Shown piece after piece: positions 42,168 through 51,180 of a stretch of 54,227 nt of DNA. The first letter of the stretch is position 1, and each line of letters begins with the position of its first letter. The notes below the pieces were generated by a model. It had not been told where the DNA came from. It did not search any database and worked only from the letters and a program-made list of their open reading frames with translations. The position numbers were made by a program, and so were the translations under genes. The DNA is from Actinomycetes bacterium (GTDB taxonomy: Bacteria; Actinomycetota; Acidimicrobiia; Acidimicrobiales; Ilumatobacteraceae), in the NCBI GenBank assembly GCA_025358125.1, contig JANYKS010000041.1, forward strand, positions 1-54,227, written 5' to 3'.

Positions 42168-43442
42168 ATGCTGGTCATCAAAGAAGTGACGGGAGCTGCC
42201 TCGGCGTCTCAACAGGAAGTGTCGTCGCTGGTCCAAGGACTGATCGACGAGGTTCGTGTCGGTGGGGATGCTGCGGTTCGTGCACTGAGCGAACGCCTCG
42301 ACAAATGGTCGCCGCCATCTTTTCGTCTCTCGAAGCAGGAGATCGACGACGTCGTCGCGTCGGTGCCGCCGGAGACGCTGAACGACATCAGGTTTGCACA
42401 GACGCAAATCCGCCGATTCGCCGAGGCGCAGCTCGCCACCATCAGCGACCTCGAGTTGGAGACCATTCCCGGAGTATTCCTCGGTCACAAGAACATCCCG
42501 GTCGACTCCGTCGGCTGCTACGTGCCGGGCGGTCGGTATCCGATGGTGGCGTCGGCCCACATGAGCGTGCTCACCGCGAAGGTCGCGGGCGTGAAGTACG
42601 TCGTGGCCTGCACGCCCCCAATCGACGGCGGCGCGCCGCGCGAGACCGTGGCGGCGATGGCCCTCGCCGGCGCTGACGAGATCCACATCGTCGGTGGTGT
42701 CCAGGCAGTCGCGGCGATGGCGCTCGGCACCGAGACCATCGCAGCGGTCGACATGATCGTCGGTCCGGGGAATGCGTATGTGGCCGAAGCCAAGCGACAG
42801 CTGTTCGGTGAGGTTGGCATCGATCTCCTCGCTGGTCCCACCGAAGTCATGGTGATTGCCGACCACACTGCTGACGCGGAGATGATCGCGACGGATCTGC
42901 TCGGTCAGGCCGAGCACGGGCCGACATCGCCGGCCGTGTTGATCTGTCTCGACCGTGAACTGGCCGAGGCAGTGATCGTCGAGGTGGACCGGCAGTTGAC
43001 GGTGCTTCCGACCGCAGATGTGGCCGGGGTCGCTTGGCGCGACTGGGGCCGCGTGATCGTGGTCGACTCGCATGAGGAGGCTGCCGCATTGTCGGACGAG
43101 CTGGCGTTCGAGCATGTCGAGATCCTCACCGAGGATCCGCAGTGGTACCTCGACCGGCTCCGCAACTATGGCGCGCTGTTCCTCGGGCCGGAAACGAATG
43201 TGTCCTACGGCGACAAGGTCATCGGCACCAACCATACGCTGCCGACAAGGCGGGCTGGCCGCTTCACTGGCGGTCTCTGGGTGGGTAAGTTCATCAAGAC
43301 CGTCACCTACCAGCGGTGCACGCCCGAGGCGAGCGCACTGATCGGCTCTTACGGGTCACGTCTGTGCGCGATCGAACGGTTCTGGGGCCACAAGGAGCAG
43401 GCCGACCTTCGTGTCCGCCGGTACGGGGCCGTCGTCTCGTGA
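42168..43442 (+). CDS. HisD-like (histidinol dehydrogenase superfamily) NAD-dependent dehydrogenase
   Basis: 424 residues from the ATG at 42168 (GAAGGG upstream). All key HisD positions are visible: zinc-ligand candidates Gln247 and His250 ([11 protein letters not shown]), Asp349 ([10 protein letters not shown]) and His408 ([15 protein letters not shown]), and the catalytic pair Glu315-His316 (LAFEHVEIL). The C-terminal sequence differs from biosynthetic HisD (EGLDAH) and resembles catabolic members such as sulfopropanediol 3-dehydrogenase. No histidine biosynthesis gene is nearby; instead it is coupled to an SDR by a GTGA overlap. Two-step oxidation of an alcohol to an acid is the likely chemistry; substrate unknown. 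Confidence 0.88.
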   Translation: MLVIKEVTGAASASQQEVSSLVQGLIDEVRVGGDAAVRALSERLDKWSPPSFRLSKQEIDDVVASVPPETLNDIRFAQTQIRRFAEAQLATISDLELETIPGVFLGHKNIPVDSVGCYVPGGRYPMVASAHMSVLTAKVAGVKYVVACTPPIDGGAPRETVAAMALAGADEIHIVGGVQAVAAMALGTETIAAVDMIVGPGNAYVAEAKRQLFGEVGIDLLAGPTEVMVIADHTADAEMIATDLLGQAEHGPTSPAVLICLDRELAEAVIVEVDRQLTVLPTADVAGVAWRDWGRVIVVDSHEEAAALSDELAFEHVEILTEDPQWYLDRLRNYGALFLGPETNVSYGDKVIGTNHTLPTRRAGRFTGGLWVGKFIKTVTYQRCTPEASALIGSYGSRLCAIERFWGHKEQADLRVRRYGAVVS

Positions 43443-44182
43443 TCGATCTCGCCGGTCGAGTTGCAGTGGTCACCGGTGGCGGAGGAGGCATCGGCTCGGC
43501 CATTTGTAGACGATTGGCCACACTGGGGGCGAGTGTGGTGGTGGTCGTCGCTGAACGACTCGAGCGGGCGGAGGGGCTCGTCGTTTCGCTCCCGGGGGAC
43601 GGCCATCTCGCGGTTCGCGCTCGCGTCGACGAATCGGCAGAAGTCGCTGAACTCGCATCTGTGGTCGCAGCCTATGGGCGCCTCGATGTTCTGGTCAACG
43701 CCGCTGGTGTGACGAGACCGGTGGCACATGCCGACCTGGCCGCCCTCGACGACGAACTCATCGACCGGATCTTCCGCGTCAACTGGCGCGGCTCGTTCGC
43801 GACGATCCGTGCATTCCAGACGATGCTCGCCGGCGGCGACGGGGGAGTGGTCGTCAACATTTCGTCGGTCGCGGCCGTCACCGGCCTGGGCAGCAACGTG
43901 GCGTACTGCGCATCAAAGGCCGCGATCGATTCGATGACCCGTTCGCTCGCCAGGGCACTCGCACCAGCAATACGGATCGTGTCCGTTTCACCTGGTTGGG
44001 TGGAGGGAGAGTACGCCGCCTCGATGCCCCGTGAGATCCTCGATCGTCAGACGGCAGCCACCCCGTTGGGTCGGCTCGCGACGCCGGGCGACGTGGCCGA
44101 CGCAGTAGAGGCAGCGTTGATGCTGCGCGTTACGACCGGGTCGATCATCCCCGTCGACGGTGGTCGCCCGCTTGGGATCTAG
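43439..44182 (+). CDS. SDR-family oxidoreductase
   Basis: About 247 residues from GTG 43439, which overlaps the HisD-like stop; the longer upstream frame is rejected. Motifs: [52 protein letters not shown] (Ser, Tyr, Lys) and [11 protein letters not shown]. It probably works with the HisD-like dehydrogenase, for example by oxidising a secondary alcohol formed or used in the same pathway. Confidence 0.9.
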   Translation: MIDLAGRVAVVTGGGGGIGSAICRRLATLGASVVVVVAERLERAEGLVVSLPGDGHLAVRARVDESAEVAELASVVAAYGRLDVLVNAAGVTRPVAHADLAALDDELIDRIFRVNWRGSFATIRAFQTMLAGGDGGVVVNISSVAAVTGLGSNVAYCASKAAIDSMTRSLARALAPAIRIVSVSPGWVEGEYAASMPREILDRQTAATPLGRLATPGDVADAVEAALMLRVTTGSIIPVDGGRPLGI

Positions 44183-44550
44183 TTGTCCTCGGCCGGGACG
44201 TTGGTGACAGTGGGCGGGTTTGACGCGATTCTCGCGGCGCTTGATCCCACACGAAGTTGCTGCAAGCGTTCGAACACGAGACGGTCAGGCCTGGCGAGTC
44301 GCATCGCGTGGATATCGTGATCAGTTGGGAGCAGCAATTCCGCCGCCGTTCGAGATCAGTTCGACGGATGGCGCCGGGGCACCACAGTGAGAAGCCCAAA
44401 CGTCTATGAGGGCTAGCTCCGTGGGACGCCATGGGACCAAACCCTGCAACTCCCCACACAAACGCCGTGTCGAGAGTCGTCTCACCTGGCCTTATGTGTC
44501 GCGAGTTGCCCCCAATCGTTCCTGGATCAATATGACAGGGTGTTCACGGG
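44183..44550. other. 368-bp gap without a convincing gene
   Basis: Convergent gap between an SDR and the KstD-like gene. A minus-strand frame of about 57 codons (ending TAG at 44179-44181) has natural-looking composition (DIHAMRLARPDRLVFERLQQ, then LRVGSSAARIAS), but it has no start context and no family I recognise; it may be the end of a lost gene. No strong rho-independent terminator was seen. Confidence 0.4.
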
Positions 44551-46218
44551 TCAGCCCGCGGTCGTTGACAACTGACGGCGCGCAGGCTGTGCGATCGCGT
44601 GCCGGGCGGCAATGTAGCCGAACGTCAAGGCGGGCCCGATGGTGCCGCCGGGTCCCCAGTAGGCCTGGCCGGACGGGGCGGCGATGCAGTTGCCGGCGCC
44701 GTACAGTCCTGGAATGGGATCGCCGCCGACGGACAAGACGCGGCCGTGTTCGTCGATCACCGGGCCGCCCTTGGTGTCGAGCGCGCCGGCACCGAGAATG
44801 ACGGCGTAGTACGGACCGCTGGCGGACAGCGGTGCCATGGCCGCGGACGGCAGGCCGGGCCGCGGGCTCCCAGCCCAGGTGCGCTCGATCTGCGACTCGC
44901 CGCGCCGGAAGTCGATGTCGCGGCCCTGAATCGCCATCGCGTCGAATCGCTCGATCGAAGAAGCGAGCTGTTCGTCGAAGTCGTCGGCCATCGTGGCCCC
45001 GCCGGTGTGGTCAGCGAGTCGGACAAGCCGCCGACGCAGCGATGCGGCGAGCTCGGCGAGGGTGGGCGCTGAGGCGACGAACCCGGGTAGCGGATCGCCT
45101 GGAAGCGGAATCGGCCAACGAAACCGAGATGGCTCGGGGTTGTCCGCCACCGCCTGGTCCCAGATCATGAACAGCAAAAGGTTGGGATACTCGTACCGGC
45201 TCGGCTCCCAGTGGAAGTGCACCTGGCTGCGCTCGTTGTAGACGGCCTTTTCGTTGACCACTCGGCGACCGTACTTGTTGACCATCAGCATGCTGTCGCC
45301 GAATGGTGAGTACACGTCCTTGATGGTCGCGGGCACGGTGATCGCGTGCTCGACCACCACCTGATCCCACCATGCGTGGGTCATGTTGCCAAGCTGCGCA
45401 CCGACCTCGATCCCGATGCGCACGAAGTCGCCGGTGGCAGTTTCGGCGGCGGCCCCGCCCATCACCGGACCGCGCAGGTAGGCGCGCCGCAGTTCTGGGT
45501 CGTGGATGAAGCCGCCCGATCCGAAGACCACTGCCTGGCGAGCACCGATGAGCACAGTGCGCAAGCCAGTGCGCACCTCGAGGCCGACCACGGCACCGTC
45601 TTCCGCGCGCACGAGGTGCACCACCTCGTGGCCGAGCCGGACCTGGGCGCCGTGCTGCACCGCGGAACGCTCCAGCCCGTCGACAAGCAACTGCCCGCCG
45701 GTGGGATCGATTCCGCGTCGCCACCCGTCAGGAAACCGCGGCTGCACGATGCGGCCCAGCGGGGCTTCGTCCTCGGGCAGGTCGGCGTAGTAGTCCGGAT
45801 AGTCGACCGGGGTGATCTCGATCGCTCCGATCTCGCCGAGCCGGTCGAGTGCTTCGCGGCCGCCGTCGTAGAACGCGGCAAGCAATCGAAACGTTGCCGC
45901 GGGTAGACCAAGGGTGGGGGAGGCCGGTTGATAGAGGGTCGGATATCCACTGCGCGCCATATAGCGCAGAGCCGCCTCACGAGGATCGTCGATGCCCCTG
46001 TTGCGCATCAGCGGGTTGTCGGGCACCCACAGAACGCCACCGGACTTCGCGGTCGTGCCGCCGGTGAAGTTGGCCTTCTCGAGCACGACCACCGAGGCGC
46101 CCGCGGCGGCCGCAGTGGCAGCGGCGGCGCCACCGGCGGCCCCACTTCCGACCACGACGACGTCGTAGACATCGTCCCATTCGTCGCCCCATCCGGGGTC
46201 TCGATTCCGATCGTTCAT
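44551..46218 (-). CDS. FAD-dependent oxidoreductase, 3-ketosteroid dehydrogenase (KstD)-like
   Basis: About 555 residues from the ATG at 46218, preceded by GAGGAGCCGAGCACG; an upstream extension to 46317 is rejected because it crosses the TetR gene. FAD motif DVVVVGSGAAGGAAAATAAA followed by GASVVVLEKANFTGGTTAKS. C-terminal flavin-binding region GLYGAGNCIAAPSGQAYWGP, then GGTIGPALTFGYIAARHA. The pattern matches KstD/flavocytochrome-c-type dehydrogenases; the Tyr before WGPGG is at the position of a catalytic Tyr in KstD (family knowledge). It overlaps the TetR stop by ATGA, so regulator and enzyme share a transcript. It probably introduces a double bond next to a ring ketone, but the ring system is not known to be a steroid. 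Confidence 0.87.
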   Translation of the reverse strand: MNDRNRDPGWGDEWDDVYDVVVVGSGAAGGAAAATAAAAGASVVVLEKANFTGGTTAKSGGVLWVPDNPLMRNRGIDDPREAALRYMARSGYPTLYQPASPTLGLPAATFRLLAAFYDGGREALDRLGEIGAIEITPVDYPDYYADLPEDEAPLGRIVQPRFPDGWRRGIDPTGGQLLVDGLERSAVQHGAQVRLGHEVVHLVRAEDGAVVGLEVRTGLRTVLIGARQAVVFGSGGFIHDPELRRAYLRGPVMGGAAAETATGDFVRIGIEVGAQLGNMTHAWWDQVVVEHAITVPATIKDVYSPFGDSMLMVNKYGRRVVNEKAVYNERSQVHFHWEPSRYEYPNLLLFMIWDQAVADNPEPSRFRWPIPLPGDPLPGFVASAPTLAELAASLRRRLVRLADHTGGATMADDFDEQLASSIERFDAMAIQGRDIDFRRGESQIERTWAGSPRPGLPSAAMAPLSASGPYYAVILGAGALDTKGGPVIDEHGRVLSVGGDPIPGLYGAGNCIAAPSGQAYWGPGGTIGPALTFGYIAARHAIAQPARRQLSTTAG

Positions 46219-46841
46219 CGTGCTCGGCTCCTCGTGTTCGGTACTTCGGTGGGCTCGGTTGCCCGGAGGCACGCGAAGTGTGCCTCGACGATGCTTCGCT
46301 GCGCCTCTGGCGGCCACAGGTCGGCGGCCAGCGCGGCGACCACGGCGATTCCGTTGAGGACCACGAGCAAACGGGCCGCCTCGTGCGCCGTGTCGAGGCC
46401 CAGCGGTAAGCGCTGCGCTGCCACCTCGTCATCGAGCGCTGCCTCGAGGGTCGCCAAGAACCTCCGCTGGCGCTCGTGGTGAAGGGCGCGCAGGTCTTCC
46501 TCGCCGATGGATGCTCCCATGTAGGCGAGGAAGACGCGCCAGTCCAGCATCCGCTCGGCGTCGAGTGGTAATGCCGCGTCGATCGATGCATCGAGCAGCG
46601 TTGCTCCGTCGGCGAGCGCTCGCTCGATCTGCAGTCGTGCCCTGTCCGCGCGGTGCCGGAAGGTCGCCTTGAGGAGGGCCTCCTTGTCGTCGAAGTAGTG
46701 CGTGACGATGCCCGTCGTCCAGCCGCCCAGACGGGCGATCGATCGGAGGGTGACGTTGGCGAGACCATGACGGGAAATCTCTTGGCTCGTAGCCGCGATG
46801 AGCGCGGCACGCCGTTCATCGACATCGACCACTTTGGGCAT
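46215..46841 (-). CDS. TetR-family transcriptional regulator
   Basis: 208 residues from the ATG at 46841. HTH: DERRAALIAATSQEISRHGL, TLRSIARLGGWTTGIVTHYF, then DDKEALLKATFRHRA. The C-terminal part is of the TetR_C_6/BetI-like sort, judged from the general pattern only. It is divergent from the Rieske oxygenase and upstream of the KstD-like gene, so it probably controls both directions. The gap between 46842 and 46915 is rich in TTGT/ACAA elements. A longer open frame upstream is not used because it would run into the Rieske gene. Confidence 0.9.
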   Translation of the reverse strand: MPKVVDVDERRAALIAATSQEISRHGLANVTLRSIARLGGWTTGIVTHYFDDKEALLKATFRHRADRARLQIERALADGATLLDASIDAALPLDAERMLDWRVFLAYMGASIGEEDLRALHHERQRRFLATLEAALDDEVAAQRLPLGLDTAHEAARLLVVLNGIAVVAALAADLWPPEAQRSIVEAHFACLRATEPTEVPNTRSRAR

Positions 46842-46849
46842 GGACAACC

Positions 46850-46886
46850 ATTGTGACACGTTGTACATTATTGCACAACTGTTGTG
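46850..46886. promoter_or_regulatory. TTGT/ACAA inverted repeats, candidate operator for the TetR protein
   Basis: CACAACTGTTGTG (46874-46886) is a perfect 13-bp palindrome. It overlaps a wider near-palindrome TTGTACATTATTGCACAA (46861-46878), and another TTGTGACACGTTGT lies just before (46851-46864). All sit in the divergent gap between the TetR and Rieske genes. Confidence 0.5.
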
Positions 46887-46915
46887 ATGTAACAACGCCG
46901 ACATGGGGGGTTCCG

Positions 46916-48136
46916 TTGGATCTCGACTATCTCGCCCGGTTCCGCGAGCGCTCCGCCGAGGAGACGGCGCGCGTTGCGCCGCCCGAAGGCTTTCCCGCGC
47001 TACCCGATCTTCCGCTCGGTCGCTATACCGATCCCGCCTTCTACGAGTTGGAACGCCAGCAGCTGTTCGCAAGGTCGTGGCTGTACGCCGGGCATGACTC
47101 CGAACTGCCCGATACGGGCAGCTACAAGCTGTGCGACATCGGCGGAGCTCCGATCCTGCTGGTGCGCGGCGAGGATGGCCGGATTCGCGCCTTCTACAAC
47201 GCATGCCGCCACCGTGGTGCGCCGGTGGTGAAGGAGACGTGCGGCACCGCGCGGATGCTCGTGTGTCAGTTCCATTCGTGGGGTTACGACCTCGAGGGGC
47301 AACTGGCGCGTGTGCCCGACGAGCGCGACTTCGTCGGATTGTGCCGCACCGACCGAGGGCTTCCCCCGGTGCGCTGCGAGCAGTGGGGTGGGTGGTGGTT
47401 CGTGAACCAGGATCCCGATGCGATGCCACTGCTGGAATGGCTCGATCCGCTTCCGACGCTGCTGGCCGACGTCGCCCGATCGCCGCTCCGCGTGATCGAC
47501 ACGAAGACGGTGCACATCGGCTGCAACTGGAAGATCTTCGCCGAGGGTTTCCTCGAGGTGTACCACGCCCGCACTATCCATCCGACGACCGTGGGTCCGA
47601 CGCTCGACACGCGGGGAACGGTGATTTCACTCTTCGACCATGGGCACCAAAACATGCTGTCACCGGTCAAGGCCGGCACGCGCAACGATGGTCGTGAGAC
47701 GTTACGCACGCTCGAACATCTGCCACCATTGATGCACGAAGACATCAACCCGGCGCATGGCATTTTCCCCAACGTCATCAGCCCGCTCGATGCGAGAGGT
47801 TTCCCCTTCCTCGTGCTGTGGCCCGAGGCCATCGACCGCACTCGACTCGACATCGTCTGGTTCGCGGCCGACTGGGGCGAGGGGCCGCTGCCCGACGGGG
47901 AGATCTGGCAGAAGCGCCTCGACCGATTCGACTTGGTGATGGACGAGGACTACCGCAACCTCGAACCCATTCAGCGGTCGATGGAGTTTGCCGCCCATAG
48001 TGGTCAGGCAATCAACTATCAGGAGCGCCGCATCTGGCACGTTCATGCTTGGATCGACAAGGTGATCGGCGCCGACCGCATTGCCGAAGCCCTGCGGGTT
48101 CCGGACATTCTTTCCGATTGGGTCGAGAAGATCTAA
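46916..48136 (+). CDS. Rieske ring-hydroxylating oxygenase, alpha subunit
   Basis: About 406 residues from TTG 46916, preceded by ATGGGGGG; a GTG at 46853 would place 21 extra residues over the operator region. Rieske cluster CRHRGAPVVK...CQFHSWGYDLEG (CxH, CxxH). Mononuclear iron site EGFLEVYHARTIHPTT with two His, and the downstream Asp in VMDEDYRNLEPIQ. Typical of single-component-type alpha subunits that work without a beta subunit; no reductase or ferredoxin follows. Next are a PEP-utilising swivel protein and a ThuA-like protein in the same direction. Confidence 0.92.
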   Translation: MDLDYLARFRERSAEETARVAPPEGFPALPDLPLGRYTDPAFYELERQQLFARSWLYAGHDSELPDTGSYKLCDIGGAPILLVRGEDGRIRAFYNACRHRGAPVVKETCGTARMLVCQFHSWGYDLEGQLARVPDERDFVGLCRTDRGLPPVRCEQWGGWWFVNQDPDAMPLLEWLDPLPTLLADVARSPLRVIDTKTVHIGCNWKIFAEGFLEVYHARTIHPTTVGPTLDTRGTVISLFDHGHQNMLSPVKAGTRNDGRETLRTLEHLPPLMHEDINPAHGIFPNVISPLDARGFPFLVLWPEAIDRTRLDIVWFAADWGEGPLPDGEIWQKRLDRFDLVMDEDYRNLEPIQRSMEFAAHSGQAINYQERRIWHVHAWIDKVIGADRIAEALRVPDILSDWVEKI

Positions 48137-48181
48137 CGTACGTTCGCCCTTCGCCGTGAGAGTGGAACCGAGGAGTTACTG

Positions 48182-49903
48182 ATGACGACATCGAAATGGA
48201 TCATCGACACCGAGCCGAGCCGGCGTCTGCCGGTGTACACGCGGATGAACGCCAACGATGTCTTGTCCGATCCCATTACGCCACTCGGTGCGAGCATGGC
48301 ATGGATTCCACACATCTTCCGCGGTTGGTGTTCCGGGTATGCCGCCACCGGTGCCTACGAGCCCGCCGATTTCGAGCAGCCCACCGGTTCCGGCGGGTTC
48401 TTCTACGGCTACCTCTACGTCAACCTCTCCGCGACGCGACTGTTCGGCATCCGCACCGGGGTCGGCATCGAGGTGGTCGACGCTATGTGGTTCGGCGGGC
48501 ATCCCGATCTGCCTCCGCACGTTCCGAGTCCGCGCGACCATTCCGATGCGTGCTCGGCAAAGGCTGCCGAGTTCGCCACATGGGCGATGACCGCGACGAC
48601 CTATCCCGACCTCGAAGAGGATCGGGCCATTGCCGCGATGCTTCGGGCACAACGCCCCGATCTCGCCACCATCACCGACGGCGCGCTCATCGCACGAGCC
48701 CGTTCGGTACTGGCGTACGAGCGGCTCGTCTGGCGCGGCGAGGTGGTTGGTGGTGTCGGCGGCGCAATCGGTCCTGGTGCACTTGCCCAGCTGTTGGCAG
48801 GTGCCGATCCCACGTTGATCGTGAAACTGGTGGGTCAGGCGGGCGATGTCGACTCGGCGGCTCCCGCATTCGCACTGTGGGAGCTGTCGCGGCACGTGCG
48901 CGCCGATGCCGGGCTCACTTTCGAGTTCGACCAAGGGATCGACGGTCTGCGCGATCGCATCCATGCCGGCTTTCCCGAATTTGACGGACAGTTCAGCGAG
49001 TTTCTCTACGACTACGGATACCGCGGCCCGAACGAGTGGGACCTCGGCTCGGAGAGCTGGGAGACGCGGCCGGAGCTGGTGCTCGCCCTCATCGAGCGCC
49101 TGCGGGTCGTCGACGCCCACGCTTCACCGGCAGCCCGTGCGCACGCTCAACAACAGCTGGGCGAGCAGGCAATGGCTGCGGCGATCGCTCAGGTCGGCGA
49201 CGATCCCGAGGCGTTGGCGACACTGCGCGCGGCATCCGAGTCGGCTCGCCGGTTCGCGGCATGGCGCGAGCGGGGGAAGTCGAATTGCATCCGCGTGATC
49301 CACGAGGCGCGGGTTGCACTGCTCGAGCTCGGCCGCCGGCTGCACGAGCGCGGCGCGATCGAACATCCGCATGACATCTTCATGGCGCTCGATGACGAGC
49401 TCGACTACCTGTTGCTCGACCCCAGCTACCTGCGCGAGCGGCTGATCGATCGCCAGCGGCAATGGAAGCAGTTGTTCGGCCTCGACCTGCCGATGTTCAT
49501 CGACACTTCCAAGCCGATCGCGCCAGTCGAGTCGCTGCGTCATCTTACCGAGAAGGCTGTGACCACAGTGAACGTCGGCGACGTGCTCACCGGGGGAGGT
49601 GCCTCAGCGGGAGTCGCGCGCGGCCGGGCGAGGATCGTGTTGAGCCCCGATGCAGCGGGCGAGCTCGACCCTGGCGACATTCTGGTCGCCCCGCAGACCG
49701 ATCCTTCGTGGACACCGTTGTTCGTGGTCTCAGGCGCGGTGGTCGTCGATGTCGGTGCCACGAACAGCCATGCCATGATCGTCAGCCGCGAGCTCGGCAT
49801 CCCATGCGTCTCCGGTTGCACCGACGCGACGAGACGCATCCCCAACGGGGCGTTCGTCGAGGTTGACGGTGCCGCCGGCACCGTCACCGTGATCAAGCTA
49901 TGA
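48182..49903 (+). CDS. Stand-alone PEP-utilising (phosphohistidine swivel) protein without ATP-grasp or PEP-barrel
   Basis: 573 residues. The C-terminal 115 or so form the swivelling domain of PEP synthase/rifampin phosphotransferase: GGASAGVARGRARIVLSPDA, DILVAPQTDPSWTPLF, GATNSHAMIVSRELGIPCVS with the phosphoryl-accepting His at about 530. The preceding region resembles the helical part of rifampin phosphotransferase-like enzymes (YGYRGPNEWDLGSESWETRP). The N-terminal 250 residues include PITPLGASMAWIPHIFRGWC and match the region between ATP-grasp and swivel. Neither an ATP-grasp domain nor a PEP/pyruvate barrel is present. Phenylphosphate synthase splits these domains over subunits (known precedent). 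A partner kinase domain should exist elsewhere. Confidence 0.85.
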   Translation: MTTSKWIIDTEPSRRLPVYTRMNANDVLSDPITPLGASMAWIPHIFRGWCSGYAATGAYEPADFEQPTGSGGFFYGYLYVNLSATRLFGIRTGVGIEVVDAMWFGGHPDLPPHVPSPRDHSDACSAKAAEFATWAMTATTYPDLEEDRAIAAMLRAQRPDLATITDGALIARARSVLAYERLVWRGEVVGGVGGAIGPGALAQLLAGADPTLIVKLVGQAGDVDSAAPAFALWELSRHVRADAGLTFEFDQGIDGLRDRIHAGFPEFDGQFSEFLYDYGYRGPNEWDLGSESWETRPELVLALIERLRVVDAHASPAARAHAQQQLGEQAMAAAIAQVGDDPEALATLRAASESARRFAAWRERGKSNCIRVIHEARVALLELGRRLHERGAIEHPHDIFMALDDELDYLLLDPSYLRERLIDRQRQWKQLFGLDLPMFIDTSKPIAPVESLRHLTEKAVTTVNVGDVLTGGGASAGVARGRARIVLSPDAAGELDPGDILVAPQTDPSWTPLFVVSGAVVVDVGATNSHAMIVSRELGIPCVSGCTDATRRIPNGAFVEVDGAAGTVTVIKL

Positions 49904-49919
49904 CAAGGACGCGACCCTG

Positions 49920-50747
49920 ATGCCGCGACCCGGGCGAGTCCTGGCCGTCACCGGCGGCCATCGCATCGATCTCGCCGAGTTCGTCGAGATGTTGGCGGCG
50001 GTGTGCGACGACTTGGGCTGGGTGTGGGCCCATGCCACGCAACCGTCGGCGCAGCAATGGCTCCGCCCCGAACATATCGGTGCGTGGGACGCAATCCTGC
50101 TTCACGACCTGCCCGGACTGCGCCTCGCACGCGGTCAGGCCCCCGTTCCTGTCGGTCCCGGCGACGACGTGCGCGCAGGCGTACGCCAACTGCTGGCAAC
50201 GGGTCAGGGTGTGGTGGTGACGCATCACGCCTTGGCAGGCTGGCCGTCGTGGGAGGGTTGGGCGACAGCCGTGGGGGGCCGCTACCTCTACGCCCCGGGC
50301 ATGCTCCGTGGGCAGCAATGGCCGTCGTCGGGTTACCGGATGGCGCGCCATCACATCGACGTGATCGCGACGGATCACCCGGTCTGCGCCGGCATCCAGC
50401 CGTTCGACGTCGACGACGAGCTGTACCTCTGTCCGGTCTTCGAGGACGAGGTGGTGCCCTTGCTGGCAACGACGGCTGACCTCGACGGTCAGCAGTTCAT
50501 CTCCACGTTTGAAGCAGTCCGCGACGGACTCGAACTCGACGCTGCCCTCCATCCTGCGGGCAGCCGTCTCGTGGCATGGGCGAAATCAGCCGAGCGCAGC
50601 CCGCTGGTCTACCTGCAGCCGGGTCATGGTCGTGAGACGATGCAGCACCCGCAGTACCGCCGGCTGCTCGTCAATGCCCTGCGATGGGTGGCCTCGCCGG
50701 AGGCTCATGGGTGGGCAGCCGCGCACCCATCGCCGCTGCCTGACTGA
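49920..50747 (+). CDS. ThuA-like (glutamine-amidotransferase-fold) protein
   Basis: 275 residues. ThuA traits: VLAVTGGHRIDLAEFVEMLA, AWDAILLHDLPG, GQGVVVTHHALAGWPSWEGW, GGRYLYAPG, YRMARHHIDVIATDHPVCAG, and a late LVYLQPGHGRETMQHPQYRR. ATG at 49920, 16 bases after the swivel-protein stop, so part of the Rieske transcript. It differs clearly from the ThuA-like protein at 25.2 kb. Its biochemical role in oxygenase clusters is not established. Confidence 0.82.
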   Translation: MPRPGRVLAVTGGHRIDLAEFVEMLAAVCDDLGWVWAHATQPSAQQWLRPEHIGAWDAILLHDLPGLRLARGQAPVPVGPGDDVRAGVRQLLATGQGVVVTHHALAGWPSWEGWATAVGGRYLYAPGMLRGQQWPSSGYRMARHHIDVIATDHPVCAGIQPFDVDDELYLCPVFEDEVVPLLATTADLDGQQFISTFEAVRDGLELDAALHPAGSRLVAWAKSAERSPLVYLQPGHGRETMQHPQYRRLLVNALRWVASPEAHGWAAAHPSPLPD

Positions 50748-50944
50748 CCGGCCCTCGGACGTCTCAACGCGACGGCGCGAGGGTGGGCTCGATGCGCGGA
50801 ACTCGTCTGCGTCGCCACCGAAAGTCCGCAGGTCGTGGTTGGCCGACATCCAGGTGATGATCAGTCGGCTCCGTGCGGCAATGCGTACACCCCCGAGGTG
50901 AGCGATCATCTCAACGACGAGATCGCTGGCATCCCGATGCTCGC
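50748..50944. other. Unassigned spacer upstream of the Rieske relic
   Basis: A plus-strand frame reads VVVGRHPGDDQSAPCGNAYT, then PEVSDHLNDEIAGIPMLA, with protein-like composition but no recognisable family. It may be further debris from the same decay event. Confidence 0.3.
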
Positions 50945-51160
50945 TTCGCCCAGGTGCCCGACGAGTGGCCGCTACCGCCCGTCCGCACCGGCACCCGGGG
51001 TGGCTTCGTGTTCATCAACCTCGACCTGGGCAGCGGCCCACTTGAGAACTCCTCGGCGACCTACCGGCGCATTTCACGAACTGGCCCCTCGGCCCGCTAT
51101 CAGGAGACCAAGATCCGCTGCATCCGCGCCGAGATCCAATGCTGGCTGAACCGTCCGTGA
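50945..51160 (+). pseudogene. Rieske oxygenase alpha-subunit fragment in three frames
   Basis: Short blocks of a Rieske alpha subunit follow each other in different frames. One block is FAQVPDEWPLPPVRTGTRGG continuing to FVFINLDLGSGPLE (about 50960-51050). Next, in another frame, is LGDLPAHFTNWPLG (about 51055-51100). Back in the first frame, RYQETKIRCIRAEIQC (about 51098-51145). These correspond to the stretch just after the Rieske domain, up to the strand before the iron site. The Rieske cluster and iron ligands are missing. It is a relic of a second oxygenase, different from the intact one at 46.9 kb. Confidence 0.72.
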
Positions 51161-51180
51161 CGCTGTGTGCTGCCGCTGAG

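Noticed and set aside
42168..43442. Histidine biosynthesis hisD
   Set aside because: No other his gene nearby, a C-terminus unlike biosynthetic HisD, and coupling to an SDR in a catabolic island.
48135..48144. AACGTACGTT palindrome after the Rieske gene
   Set aside because: Too short to separate from chance and not in a promoter position that needs an operator.
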